A stretch of 37,156 bases of DNA, from contig CAZXYS010000039.1 of the NCBI GenBank assembly GCA_964645005.1, positions 1 to 37,156 on the forward strand. Direction: 5' to 3'. This stretch comes from CAZXYS01 sp964645005. GTDB lineage: Bacteria; Bacteroidota; Ignavibacteria; Kapaibacteriales; UBA2268. Shown here piece after piece: positions 8,425 through 16,302 of this stretch. The translations under genes and the position numbers were made by a program. Position 1 is the stretch's first letter, and each line of letters opens with the position of its first letter. The notes below the pieces were generated by a model, which was not told the origin of the DNA, made no database searches, and was given only the letters and a program-made list of their open reading frames with translations.

Positions 8425-9789
8425 ATGCAAAAAAGTCCAATCTATAAATATTACAGTCAATACGGCGAAGATTACATCCTCTGGAAGTTCTTCGACTACA
8501 AACGCAGCGGCTTTTTTGTGGACGTAGGCGCTTTTGACGGCGTACACCTGAGCAATTCATATTCCTTCGAGCAGCACGGCTGGAAGGGTATTTGCGTCGA
8601 GCCCAATCCCTATTACTTCGAGCTATGCAGGAAGAACAGACCAGCTTCCACGTGCATCCACGCCGCCTGCATCGCTGACGAAAATGTAAACGACATCGAA
8701 CTGCTCATTGATCAGACCGGCATGTTATCGGCGGTGGAATACTCTGAGCAGGCTTACGACGACCTGAAGCGCATCACCGGCTATTACGGTCTCGAATACC
8801 AGGATCCGCAAAAGCAAAAGGTTCCCGCACGCACCGTCAACAGCATCCTCGCAGAGCATTTACCCGTTGACGTCATTATTGATTTCATTTCCATAGACGT
8901 CGAGGGCACCGAACTCGATGTCCTGAAAGGATTTGACATACTTACATACCGACCCCGTGTCGTGGTTGTCGAGGCGAACAACGACGACATGGAAAATCAG
9001 CTAAAGTATTATCTCAGCAAGATGAAGGGCTATCATTTCGCTCGCAAAAACGAGATCAACCTGTTTTTCGTACGTGACCACGAGGACATTGAAAGGATGG
9101 GCGCCATCGGGATAGAATGCGCCATCGAGAAGCAGATGCACCCGCTCGGCGAAAAATACACCCCGAGCGAATACATCAACGGCTGCGTGATAAGCGAAAA
9201 ATACGAAAAAGATGAGCAGGTGGTGGATTTACTCAGAAAAAAGATCGACATGCTATTGACCAGGCATGACCGAATAAACGAAAAAGACCATAAGATTAAC
9301 AAAATGGATGAGCTGCTGGAGCAAAAGAACAACCAACTGAAGCAAAAAGACGAGCAAATAAAAGCCAAAGACCAACAATTACAACAAACGCAAGAGAAAC
9401 TAACACAAGAAAAAAATGAAATCCAAAACGTAAAAGACCAACTGAAGCAGAGGGATATAGAACTGACAGAGAAAAGGAAAACTATAGAATTTAAAGAGAA
9501 GGACCTGCAAGCAAAAGATAAAGAGTTAACTAAATCAATCACAAAAATTTCCGAAAAAGACAAGGCACTGAACGACAGAAAAGAAACTATCACAATACTT
9601 AATAATGAGATAATGAACCTAAAGCAGGAAATAGACAGGATCGATACGGAATACCAGAAAGAGCTTGCTTCTGTTCGCAAATCTCGGGAAGAGTTCAAAA
9701 AATACTTCCACGATACTAAAAGACATCTGGATTCGATATTGAATTCGAAGACGCATAAAATATTGAATTTCTTTGGTATATATAAATGA
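8425..9789 (+). CDS. FkbM methyltransferase with long coiled-coil tail
   Basis: A 454-aa protein starting two bases after the wzt stop. Residues 10-215 are an FkbM-type SAM-dependent methyltransferase: SAM loop GFFVDVGAFDGVHLS at 29-43, acidic VEPNP at 58-62, and IDFISIDVEGTELDVLKG at 152-169. Residues about 261-435 are almost entirely E/K/Q/D with regular I/L spacing, including near repeats such as KDEQIKAKDQQL, and should form a coiled coil of roughly 26 nm. The C-terminus (LNSKTHKILNFFGIYK) is a short amphipathic segment. Most FkbM proteins lack such a tail. By analogy with WbdD (methyltransferase plus coiled-coil ruler) it may methylate and so terminate the exported glycan at a set length; this is inference. 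A reading from 8398 overlapping wzt was rejected. Confidence 0.88.
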   Translation: MQKSPIYKYYSQYGEDYILWKFFDYKRSGFFVDVGAFDGVHLSNSYSFEQHGWKGICVEPNPYYFELCRKNRPASTCIHAACIADENVNDIELLIDQTGMLSAVEYSEQAYDDLKRITGYYGLEYQDPQKQKVPARTVNSILAEHLPVDVIIDFISIDVEGTELDVLKGFDILTYRPRVVVVEANNDDMENQLKYYLSKMKGYHFARKNEINLFFVRDHEDIERMGAIGIECAIEKQMHPLGEKYTPSEYINGCVISEKYEKDEQVVDLLRKKIDMLLTRHDRINEKDHKINKMDELLEQKNNQLKQKDEQIKAKDQQLQQTQEKLTQEKNEIQNVKDQLKQRDIELTEKRKTIEFKEKDLQAKDKELTKSITKISEKDKALNDRKETITILNNEIMNLKQEIDRIDTEYQKELASVRKSREEFKKYFHDTKRHLDSILNSKTHKILNFFGIYK

Positions 9790-10673
9790 AAATGATGAAT
9801 AAAATCGACAAACTATTTAATAAAAAGAAGGTTATAGTTAGCGTTCAACATGGCTTGGGAAATAGATTAAGAGCGCTGGCATCAGCCAGACTTTTAGCTG
9901 AGTCCATCGGCAGGAAGTTCATTTTAGCGTGGGTTCCTGACAATCATTGCGAGGCACGCTATACGGATCTTTTCGAACCGGAATTTAAGTACATTGAAAA
10001 GAATCCAACAAATGACCCTAAGAAATATGACATCTACAATTACATGGACAGTGAATTTTTAAATATTCCCGGCGTACAAAATGAGAGAAACAAAAGAATA
10101 GAGTATAAAACAAAAAATGATATATTAATTTACTCGGCATATACACTGGTTCACGATTACGCTAATTACAACAAGGAATCTCAGATAATTAAAAATATGA
10201 AAGTACGTAAGGAACTGCAAGATATAATAGATAATTATGATGTTTCCGATATGATTGGTGTGCATGTTAGAATGGAGGGTGGAGTTGGTTACGATAATCT
10301 ATCATACGAATTACCAAACAATTGGGATAAGGATGGATTGGAAAAGCTGCGCTATTGGAGAGGAAAAAGCCATTACAATGTATTTATGAAGAAAATGGAC
10401 TCTATATTGAAAGAAAATCCCGATCAAAAATTCTTTCTTTGCACTGATAGGAAAGAAAACTACGAAGTATTTCTTAAGAATTACGGAGACAAAATTACCT
10501 ATGTCGAAAGGGATGTATATGACAGGTCAAAGGAACAGATTCAATATGCATTAATTGATATGGTATTACTTAGTAAAACCAAATTTATATTGGGTAGTAG
10601 CTGGAGTACTTTTACAGAGACGGCAGTCAGACTTGGCAGGAAAAAAGCATTAATGTCGGGGGTGGATTTTTGA
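9786..10673 (+). CDS. Fucosyltransferase-like glycosyltransferase (NodZ/O-FucT type)
   Basis: A 295-aa protein with the landmarks of the alpha-1,6-/O-fucosyltransferase superfamily (GT23/NodZ-like): GLGNRLRALASA at 23-34 forming the nucleotide-sugar loop, GVHVRMEGG at 158-166 with the conserved H-x-R, and a C-terminal LLSKTKFILGSSWSTFTETA at 261-280 corresponding to the donor-binding SSWS region. It would transfer a sugar, probably fucose from GDP-fucose, to the growing glycan in the cytoplasm; the sugar identity is not provable from sequence. It overlaps the methyltransferase by four bases (ATGA) and the next gene by one base. Base composition is more AT-rich than wzm/wzt. Confidence 0.82.
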   Translation: MKMMNKIDKLFNKKKVIVSVQHGLGNRLRALASARLLAESIGRKFILAWVPDNHCEARYTDLFEPEFKYIEKNPTNDPKKYDIYNYMDSEFLNIPGVQNERNKRIEYKTKNDILIYSAYTLVHDYANYNKESQIIKNMKVRKELQDIIDNYDVSDMIGVHVRMEGGVGYDNLSYELPNNWDKDGLEKLRYWRGKSHYNVFMKKMDSILKENPDQKFFLCTDRKENYEVFLKNYGDKITYVERDVYDRSKEQIQYALIDMVLLSKTKFILGSSWSTFTETAVRLGRKKALMSGVDF

Positions 10674-11803
10674 TGGAAAACCTAAAAGAACAATCATTGA
10701 ATCCGGCAAAGAATGTCATCGAAGAAGGCATATCGATATTTACTGCCTGTATGAACAGGGCAGACAATCTGTTTAAAGTGCTTCCAAGCTGGCTTGCTGC
10801 TAAAGGTGTTGACGAGATTATAATCCTGGATTGGTCAAGCGATAAATCGATCAGATCAATACTGAATGATTTCAATGATGATCGGTTAATTCTTGTAGAA
10901 GCATCCCATTACAAAAAATGGATCCTTTCCAAAGCCTACAATTTGGCTGCATCGATGACCTCTAAAAATAAAATTTTCAAATGCGATACGGATGTTTACA
11001 TTAAAGAAGATTTTTTTGAGAAACACAAACTAAGGGAAAATACTTTCTTTGCCGGCAACTGGCGAAATGCCGTTGACGATAACGAGGCACATCTAAATGG
11101 CATGAACTATACTTTCAGAAAGGATTTCTTCGGGGTTAACGGATACAACGAACTGATAAAAACATACGGCTGGGATGACGATGATCTATACAAAAGACTT
11201 GAGGAATACGGCTTAAAAAGATTAGACATTGATCATGAGCAACTATATCACATCCCGCACCAAAACAGGCTCGACAATCAATACGAAAGTACTATGGAAG
11301 AATTCGGCTTTGATAGTCAGAGGGCAAAAATAAAAATTGCATACAACAGGATATTGACGGATATAAGCGAACCATGGGGCACAGATTTCAGAACAGACGA
11401 ATATGATGTGCGCCCAATCGATAAAAACTTACTCAGTTGCAAATTAACTACGGAATCAAATTATGAAAGCTCACCTGAAAATATCAGGTCAGCAAAGATC
11501 GGCGCTATCCGGGAATACATATGGCAGATGCGTTCATCGCTGCCATTGGAATTCATAAAAACAATATCAGATGATGAATACCTCGAGTTATTCAGACTAT
11601 TTTTTGAAAGCTCAAAATCGAAAGACGAGTTATTACTTCTGCGTTTGCTAACATCCTTGCGTTCATCTGCGCCTGATGTTGAATCAATTTATAATGAGAT
11701 CTACAGCACCTGGACATGGAAAACCGGCTCGGCAATAAGGAGAGTGATAGTTTTTCTGTTTGGATGGCACCCGAAGTATAAGAAAATTTTTTTTTTAAAT
11801 TAA
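10673..11803 (+). CDS. Glycosyltransferase, GT2 with GT7 C-terminal-like domain
   Basis: A 376-aa GT-A enzyme. The N-terminal part (about 18-130) starts GISIFTACMNRADNL and carries the metal-binding DxD as D105-T-D107 (FKCDTDVYI). The segment at 157-180 (GYNELIKTYGWDDDDLYKRL) matches the acceptor-side galactosyltransferase-C motif seen in chondroitin-synthase-like and GT7 enzymes. The C-terminal 170 residues are not recognised and are mostly helical by pattern. I start at ATG 10673, in the TGATG overlap with the preceding stop and after a strong GGGGGTGG; a TTG at 10670 would only add one residue. It adds a hexose or HexNAc to the operon's glycan. Confidence 0.85.
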   Translation: MENLKEQSLNPAKNVIEEGISIFTACMNRADNLFKVLPSWLAAKGVDEIIILDWSSDKSIRSILNDFNDDRLILVEASHYKKWILSKAYNLAASMTSKNKIFKCDTDVYIKEDFFEKHKLRENTFFAGNWRNAVDDNEAHLNGMNYTFRKDFFGVNGYNELIKTYGWDDDDLYKRLEEYGLKRLDIDHEQLYHIPHQNRLDNQYESTMEEFGFDSQRAKIKIAYNRILTDISEPWGTDFRTDEYDVRPIDKNLLSCKLTTESNYESSPENIRSAKIGAIREYIWQMRSSLPLEFIKTISDDEYLELFRLFFESSKSKDELLLLRLLTSLRSSAPDVESIYNEIYSTWTWKTGSAIRRVIVFLFGWHPKYKKIFFLN

Positions 11804-11860
11804 TTATATTTCTGGAAAAATAATTTTAAATAAAAATAAACTATGTTTATAGTCTAGTAT

Positions 11861-12664
11861 ATGGAATATTGTGACATAAAAGACAAAGATCATATATTCA
11901 TATATGGAGTTTGTGGCAGATGTGGCTCAACAGCTGTTCAAAGAATTTTAAACTCATCAGATGAAGTATGCATTTGGGGAGAGTCTTGGGGATTAACTTC
12001 AATATTACTTGAAACAATTAAAAAAGTCCAGGATAAATATGATGACAGATGGAAGAGAGTTAAAGCTCCAAACTTTGAAATTTTTAAGAATAGCTTTAGA
12101 GAAAAAAATCACAACCAATTCTATGCTAATGCTTTTAGAAATCTTGATGGATTAATAGACTCCCTTCTGAATTCATTCAGTGATTTGTTTGATCCCATAA
12201 TAAATACGGACAGAATTGGTTTTAAAGAAATAGAATTGAACAAAATAGACGAGCTATATGTGCTTAACAAATTGTTTAACAACAGCCAATTTTTATTTAT
12301 ATTTAGAAATCCTATCCAACAATATATTTCTGTTAAATCATGTGGTTATTTTCAATATTCTAATGATTTAGATTTATTCTTAAAAAAATATAAAAAATAT
12401 TCTGATATTTATTTAGATTATTATAATAGAATGAACAATTCTTCATTTCTTGAAAACACGATACTTACAAACATTTTTAATATTAATAAAATATTAAAAT
12501 TCTTAAGAATTTCTAATGTAGATGAAAAACTTATTAATAAGAAAATAAACTCAACACAGACTGGAACATTGAAATATATTGATATAAAAAAAATTAAAAA
12601 TTCATTAGCATATGTAAATTATGTTAAAATGAAGAAAATATCAGATATTTTCTTTAATTCATAG
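11861..12664 (+). CDS. Sulfotransferase-like protein
   Basis: A 267-aa protein with the two PAPS-binding signatures of the sulfotransferase family: an N-terminal P-loop-like 5'-phosphosulfate motif GVCGRCGSTAVQRIL at 16-30, and a 3'-phosphate motif FRNPIQQYISVKS at 148-160 (R149, S157). It would sulfate a glycan or other acceptor using PAPS. It follows the glycosyltransferase gene after 57 bases and is probably the last gene of the plus-strand cluster. Codon use is strikingly AT-rich, with long runs of Asn/Lys/Ile, unlike wzm-wzt, suggesting separate acquisition. Its 3' end overlaps the convergent membrane-protein gene by 11 bases. Family fair to good, acceptor unknown. Confidence 0.72.
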   Translation: MEYCDIKDKDHIFIYGVCGRCGSTAVQRILNSSDEVCIWGESWGLTSILLETIKKVQDKYDDRWKRVKAPNFEIFKNSFREKNHNQFYANAFRNLDGLIDSLLNSFSDLFDPIINTDRIGFKEIELNKIDELYVLNKLFNNSQFLFIFRNPIQQYISVKSCGYFQYSNDLDLFLKKYKKYSDIYLDYYNRMNNSSFLENTILTNIFNINKILKFLRISNVDEKLINKKINSTQTGTLKYIDIKKIKNSLAYVNYVKMKKISDIFFNS

Positions 12665-14390
12665 TTGAACAATCTCTTATTATTGGAAGATAATCTTTTA
12701 AAAATATATCAAATAGAGTACCCTTAGTGATATTTATATATAATTTTTTTGAAGAAGATTTTAATTTAATTTTTTTCCCTTTAAATGTCCAAGTCCCATT
12801 TCTTCTTATTATACTTTCATCTTTATTTATATTCAATAAAATCACATTATTATCCTTTAATATATTACTTTTTTCCATCCATGGAAGTTTACAATAATAT
12901 AATTCTTTGTTTCTAATTTCAGATTGTTTTAAAAATTGTTTTAAAGAAAAAGTAATTGGCGAATCTATTTTTTTAGTTTTACTATATATTAGGTCTAAAA
13001 TAATAGGATTGGTCCATGCAAAATTAGCAAATGAATGTTTGGAATAATAATATCGATTTATTCTATCCAAATTTTCAATAATAATTACATCATTAAAATC
13101 TGCATCCAAAGAGTTAATTATAATTTTACTCCAAATAGTTTTTTGTAATTTAGCTGATTCAACTAATCTATTTTGAATTATTATCTGAAAACCTGATAGA
13201 AATGATATATATAATGATATGACAATTAAAAAGAAATTTTTTATTTGTTCATTTTTAAAAATAATTAATAACTTGTATAAAAAAGTACCAATTACAATTG
13301 ATGCAAAAAACATAGTAGGGAAATGAACATCACTTATTCTTCCGAATTTAAATATTGGAGGGTATCTATTAGGTGTTATATATAAAACATAAGATAATAG
13401 CCATATTATCAATGATATTATTACGAGAAATAGTAAATTATTTATTTGATTATTGCTTTTATCTTTAATAATAATATCTTTATAACATAATGATAACAAT
13501 ATAATTATTAAAATAAAAATAACTATAATAAAAAAATTTGCATCAAATAAAGATTCGTTGATTACAAAACCTACTCTAGTAATAAATGATTCTAAACTAA
13601 CATAGAATCCAACTAATGAAGCATTAAACATTCTTAATAACTTTTCAAGAGCAGTAAGGTTAGATATTTTATCAATTCTTCCTGGAGAATATAAAATTCT
13701 AAATAAGAAATATCCTAAAATTATAATATTGTGTAATATAAATTCAAAGATAAAATTGCGCTTTAAAATGTTCTTATAGTTACCTATATAAACTAATCTA
13801 AAAATGGGTAAAAATATAATGCCAACTAAAAAATTTTCATAGACCATTAGAGAAATTAAGCAAAAGATGTAAGCTGAAAACTTTTTATGAGTTATATACA
13901 TCAATATTGATATTGAGAAAAAGAATAAAGAAATTTGTAGATGTTGAGATGTAATAATTAATATTTTCGAAGCTAAGGCTGGATACAAAATGAATATTAA
14001 AGTACACAAAATAGAAAATAATGATGGACCAAACTTATTCATTAGTTTATAAAATAGGATTGCATTAATCAAATTTATTAAAAAATTAAATATATATAAT
14101 GAATGAAATCCAAAATTATCATAAAAAGATTTTGTTATAATTACTCGAAAAAATTTTCCAAGTGGTCTTCCTTCATCTCCCCATGATAAAAAAACATTTT
14201 TTAGCATAATAAATAAATCAGTCCATGAATCCCTAATTTCACTAATCATATAATAATCATCAGAAATAGGCATAAACTCTTTATATCTCAAAAAATATGT
14301 AGTCCAAATTAATATTCCAAAAAATACATATATAATAAAGTCATTTCTTGATTCATTTAAATTGTATTTATTGGAAAATGTTGATATCAT
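12654..14390 (-). CDS. Multi-pass membrane protein, GT-C glycosyltransferase-like
   Basis: A 578-aa integral membrane protein with about ten or more hydrophobic segments in residues 17-390, then a soluble C-terminal domain of about 180 residues. The first loop after membrane segment 1 holds an acidic pair (PISDDYY, D44-D45) and later GDEGRPLGKFF, an arrangement seen in GT-C glycosyltransferases that use polyprenyl-phosphate sugars on the outer face of the inner membrane. This suggests decoration of an undecaprenyl-linked glycan, but the assignment is by topology and the acidic pair only. The gene is one of the most AT-rich stretches in the window and is encoded against the cluster, convergent with the sulfotransferase-like gene. 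Confidence 0.7.
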   Translation of the reverse strand: MISTFSNKYNLNESRNDFIIYVFFGILIWTTYFLRYKEFMPISDDYYMISEIRDSWTDLFIMLKNVFLSWGDEGRPLGKFFRVIITKSFYDNFGFHSLYIFNFLINLINAILFYKLMNKFGPSLFSILCTLIFILYPALASKILIITSQHLQISLFFFSISILMYITHKKFSAYIFCLISLMVYENFLVGIIFLPIFRLVYIGNYKNILKRNFIFEFILHNIIILGYFLFRILYSPGRIDKISNLTALEKLLRMFNASLVGFYVSLESFITRVGFVINESLFDANFFIIVIFILIIILLSLCYKDIIIKDKSNNQINNLLFLVIISLIIWLLSYVLYITPNRYPPIFKFGRISDVHFPTMFFASIVIGTFLYKLLIIFKNEQIKNFFLIVISLYISFLSGFQIIIQNRLVESAKLQKTIWSKIIINSLDADFNDVIIIENLDRINRYYYSKHSFANFAWTNPIILDLIYSKTKKIDSPITFSLKQFLKQSEIRNKELYYCKLPWMEKSNILKDNNVILLNINKDESIIRRNGTWTFKGKKIKLKSSSKKLYINITKGTLFDIFLKDYLPIIRDCSTMN

Positions 14391-14701
14391 GTTTGTTATT
14401 ATAATAAGTATAAAATATTTAAATCTAAATTAATAAATTTATTAAAATTGATAAAATGTATATTTTTATTTTATGTTCAATTTTATTTTTTTATTTTATT
14501 TACTTTTATTATATTTTATGAAAATATATTCATCATATTTTTATTTTCTTTTAATTTTATAAATTGGCATGTTTTTTATTAGTACAGTAATATGTAGTGT
14601 TCGATAACTTACGAACATAAATCAGTAGTTTTACCTATTGAATGACTCTTTATCAATACTAAGTTAACAATTTTGAAAACAATTTAACATATTCAGAAGC
14701 C
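14391..14701. other. Very AT-rich divergent intergenic region
   Basis: Spacer between the divergent membrane-protein gene and the fibre-like gene. The first 190 bases are nearly all A/T with T-rich runs and no coding potential. The only discrete structure is the spaced palindrome listed at 14598-14617. Confidence 0.5.
14598..14617. promoter_or_regulatory. Spaced palindrome upstream of the fibre-like gene
   Basis: TGTTCG (14598-14603) and CGAACA (14612-14617) are perfect inverted 6-bp arms with 8 bases between. The element is GC-richer than its surroundings and lies about 95 bases before the gene start, a plausible place for an operator or a remnant element end. Confidence 0.3.
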
Positions 14702-14706
14702 GGAGG
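14702..14706 (+). promoter_or_regulatory. Strong ribosome-binding site of the fibre-like gene
   Basis: GGAGG, six bases before ATG 14713. It is a near-perfect Shine-Dalgarno sequence, in contrast with rimO and the sulfotransferase-like gene, which have none, and it fixes the start codon. Confidence 0.7.
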
Positions 14707-14712
14707 CTTAAA

Positions 14713-16251
14713 ATGAATAAATGTATCAGGTCAGCAAGAAAACATCATGGGTATGAAAGGGTAATCGGAAAGCTCACCCTTGTATTTTGTCTTTTATTTT
14801 TAACTATCCAAATCCCTCTGATTGCCCAGACCGATAATGTTGGGATTGGAACGACTACACCCGATAATTCCGCTATCCTCGACCTCGATGTTTCGTCATT
14901 GACGGATAAGAAAGGATTCCTGGCGCCGCGCGTTGCGCTCGACGATGCTTCCACCGAAGCGCCGATAACAAGTCCGGCAAAGGGTTTGTTGATATTTAAT
15001 GAAGGGGGAACCGAAGCGGAAGGTTTTTACTACTGGGGCGGTTCTCAATGGATACAAGTGGGAGCTGGATCGAGTTCGCTGCCCAGCGGCACGGCTGAAG
15101 GTCAAACTCTTAAATATGATTCCGTGAATGGAGTTTGGGAAGTAAGTAGTTTAATATATAATGACGGAACTAATGTTGGAATTGGGAAGTCATCAAGTTT
15201 TCAGTCGAGATTTGTTGTTAAAGGGTCAGGTAATACCGACGCTACATCCGCATTTGGAATTACCAATAGTGATAACACCTTTACATTAATTGCTAAAGAT
15301 GATGGAAGGATTGGCATTGGAACTTATTATCCCGATGCATATTTAGATGTACCTTATTATACAAGGGATTCTAATACTGTTCAATTTGGGTCATTTGGAA
15401 TTCAAGCTACTGGTAGTACAAATGGATTTTTAGCAAATAACGGATATTGGTCGGGTTCTCAAGCAAACATGATCTATAGGGAGAACGGCAGGATGGCTAT
15501 GTTCCAATTTTTAAATGGACAGATTAGATTTTTAAATGCTCCTCCCGGTTCAGCAGGAGATCAGGCAACTGGTTTAAAGTCATATTTAATGATGGAACAA
15601 AATGGACATATAGGTATTGGTCCAAATATTTCCAATGTAAACGAAGTTCTGACGCTTCTTGGTACATTCTCTATTGCCGAACAATCTGATGAAGTCACCA
15701 CCACCGCCGACTTCGGCAAGATGTACGTCAAGAGCGATGACAGCCAGCTATGGTTCAAGGATGATAACGGCGACTCCACGCAGCTCAGCTATGAATATGC
15801 AGTCTTCGAGGACAGGAAGTCCGCCGGCAGCGACGGGGGGACGTTTAGCTCGGGCTCGTGGGTGACCCGCGATCTCAATTCCGATGTCGAATCGCGGGGC
15901 AGTTCCATCTCGCTGAATACCTCGACCGGCGTGATTACCCTCGATAAAGGGACGTATAAAATTACCGGGTCGGCGCCAGGTCACAGGGTCGATAACCATA
16001 AAGCACGCCTGCGCCAGACTAATAATACGCCCGCTACAGTCATCTACGGCACCACCGAAAAAGCGGCGAATGGCAGTAACGTCCAGACTCGAAGCATGAT
16101 TGACGGTATTATCAATGTGAGCCAGGATGGAACGACATTCGAGGTGCAGCATAGATGCGAGTCCAACCAGACCGATGACGGCTTGGGCGCAGCGTTTGAT
16201 TTCGGCGAACAGGAAGTGTATACGAGAATTATGATCCAAAAGATAAGGTAA
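14713..16251 (+). CDS. Secreted fibre-like surface protein
   Basis: A 512-aa protein with a basic N-terminal stretch then a hydrophobic export segment (KLTLVFCLLFLTIQIPLIAQ, residues 20-39). The first mature domain (VGIGTTTPDNSAILDLDVSS ... KGFLAPRVAL ... GLLIFNEGGTEAEGFYYWGGSQW) is the fibre/adhesin-type module common in Bacteroidota surface and tail-fibre-like proteins. The same GIG..YPD theme recurs around 200. A short ADFGKMYVKSDDSQLWFKDDNGD module follows at about 335-355, as in phage fibre proteins. The C-terminal 150 residues (from about YAVFEDRKSAG) have an alternating beta pattern consistent with a jelly-roll head. Likely secreted, trimeric and involved in attachment; that is inference. 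The AT-rich middle differs sharply from both ends. It stands alone between the glycan cluster and the nuo operon. Confidence 0.68.
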   Translation: MNKCIRSARKHHGYERVIGKLTLVFCLLFLTIQIPLIAQTDNVGIGTTTPDNSAILDLDVSSLTDKKGFLAPRVALDDASTEAPITSPAKGLLIFNEGGTEAEGFYYWGGSQWIQVGAGSSSLPSGTAEGQTLKYDSVNGVWEVSSLIYNDGTNVGIGKSSSFQSRFVVKGSGNTDATSAFGITNSDNTFTLIAKDDGRIGIGTYYPDAYLDVPYYTRDSNTVQFGSFGIQATGSTNGFLANNGYWSGSQANMIYRENGRMAMFQFLNGQIRFLNAPPGSAGDQATGLKSYLMMEQNGHIGIGPNISNVNEVLTLLGTFSIAEQSDEVTTTADFGKMYVKSDDSQLWFKDDNGDSTQLSYEYAVFEDRKSAGSDGGTFSSGSWVTRDLNSDVESRGSSISLNTSTGVITLDKGTYKITGSAPGHRVDNHKARLRQTNNTPATVIYGTTEKAANGSNVQTRSMIDGIINVSQDGTTFEVQHRCESNQTDDGLGAAFDFGEQEVYTRIMIQKIR

Positions 16252-16262
16252 GCTTATATTCG

Positions 16263-16292
16263 ACCGGCTGCGGGCGCTCGCCTGCAGCCGGT
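16263..16292. terminator. Strong bidirectional hairpin between convergent genes
   Basis: ACCGGCTGCGGGCG (16263-16276) pairs with CGCCTGCAGCCGGT (16279-16292) along 14 positions including one G-T, with a minimal loop. It lies in the 51-base gap between the fibre-like gene and nuoN, which end toward each other. Only a short T stretch (AATTTT) follows on the plus side, but the stem is strong and the position fits a shared terminator. Confidence 0.7.
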
Positions 16293-16302
16293 ACGCAATT
16301 TT

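Noticed and set aside
9033..9698. 221-codon minus-strand reading, Ser/Phe-rich
   Set aside because: It is the antisense shadow of the coiled-coil part of the FkbM gene; low-complexity Lys/Glu codons give open antisense frames.
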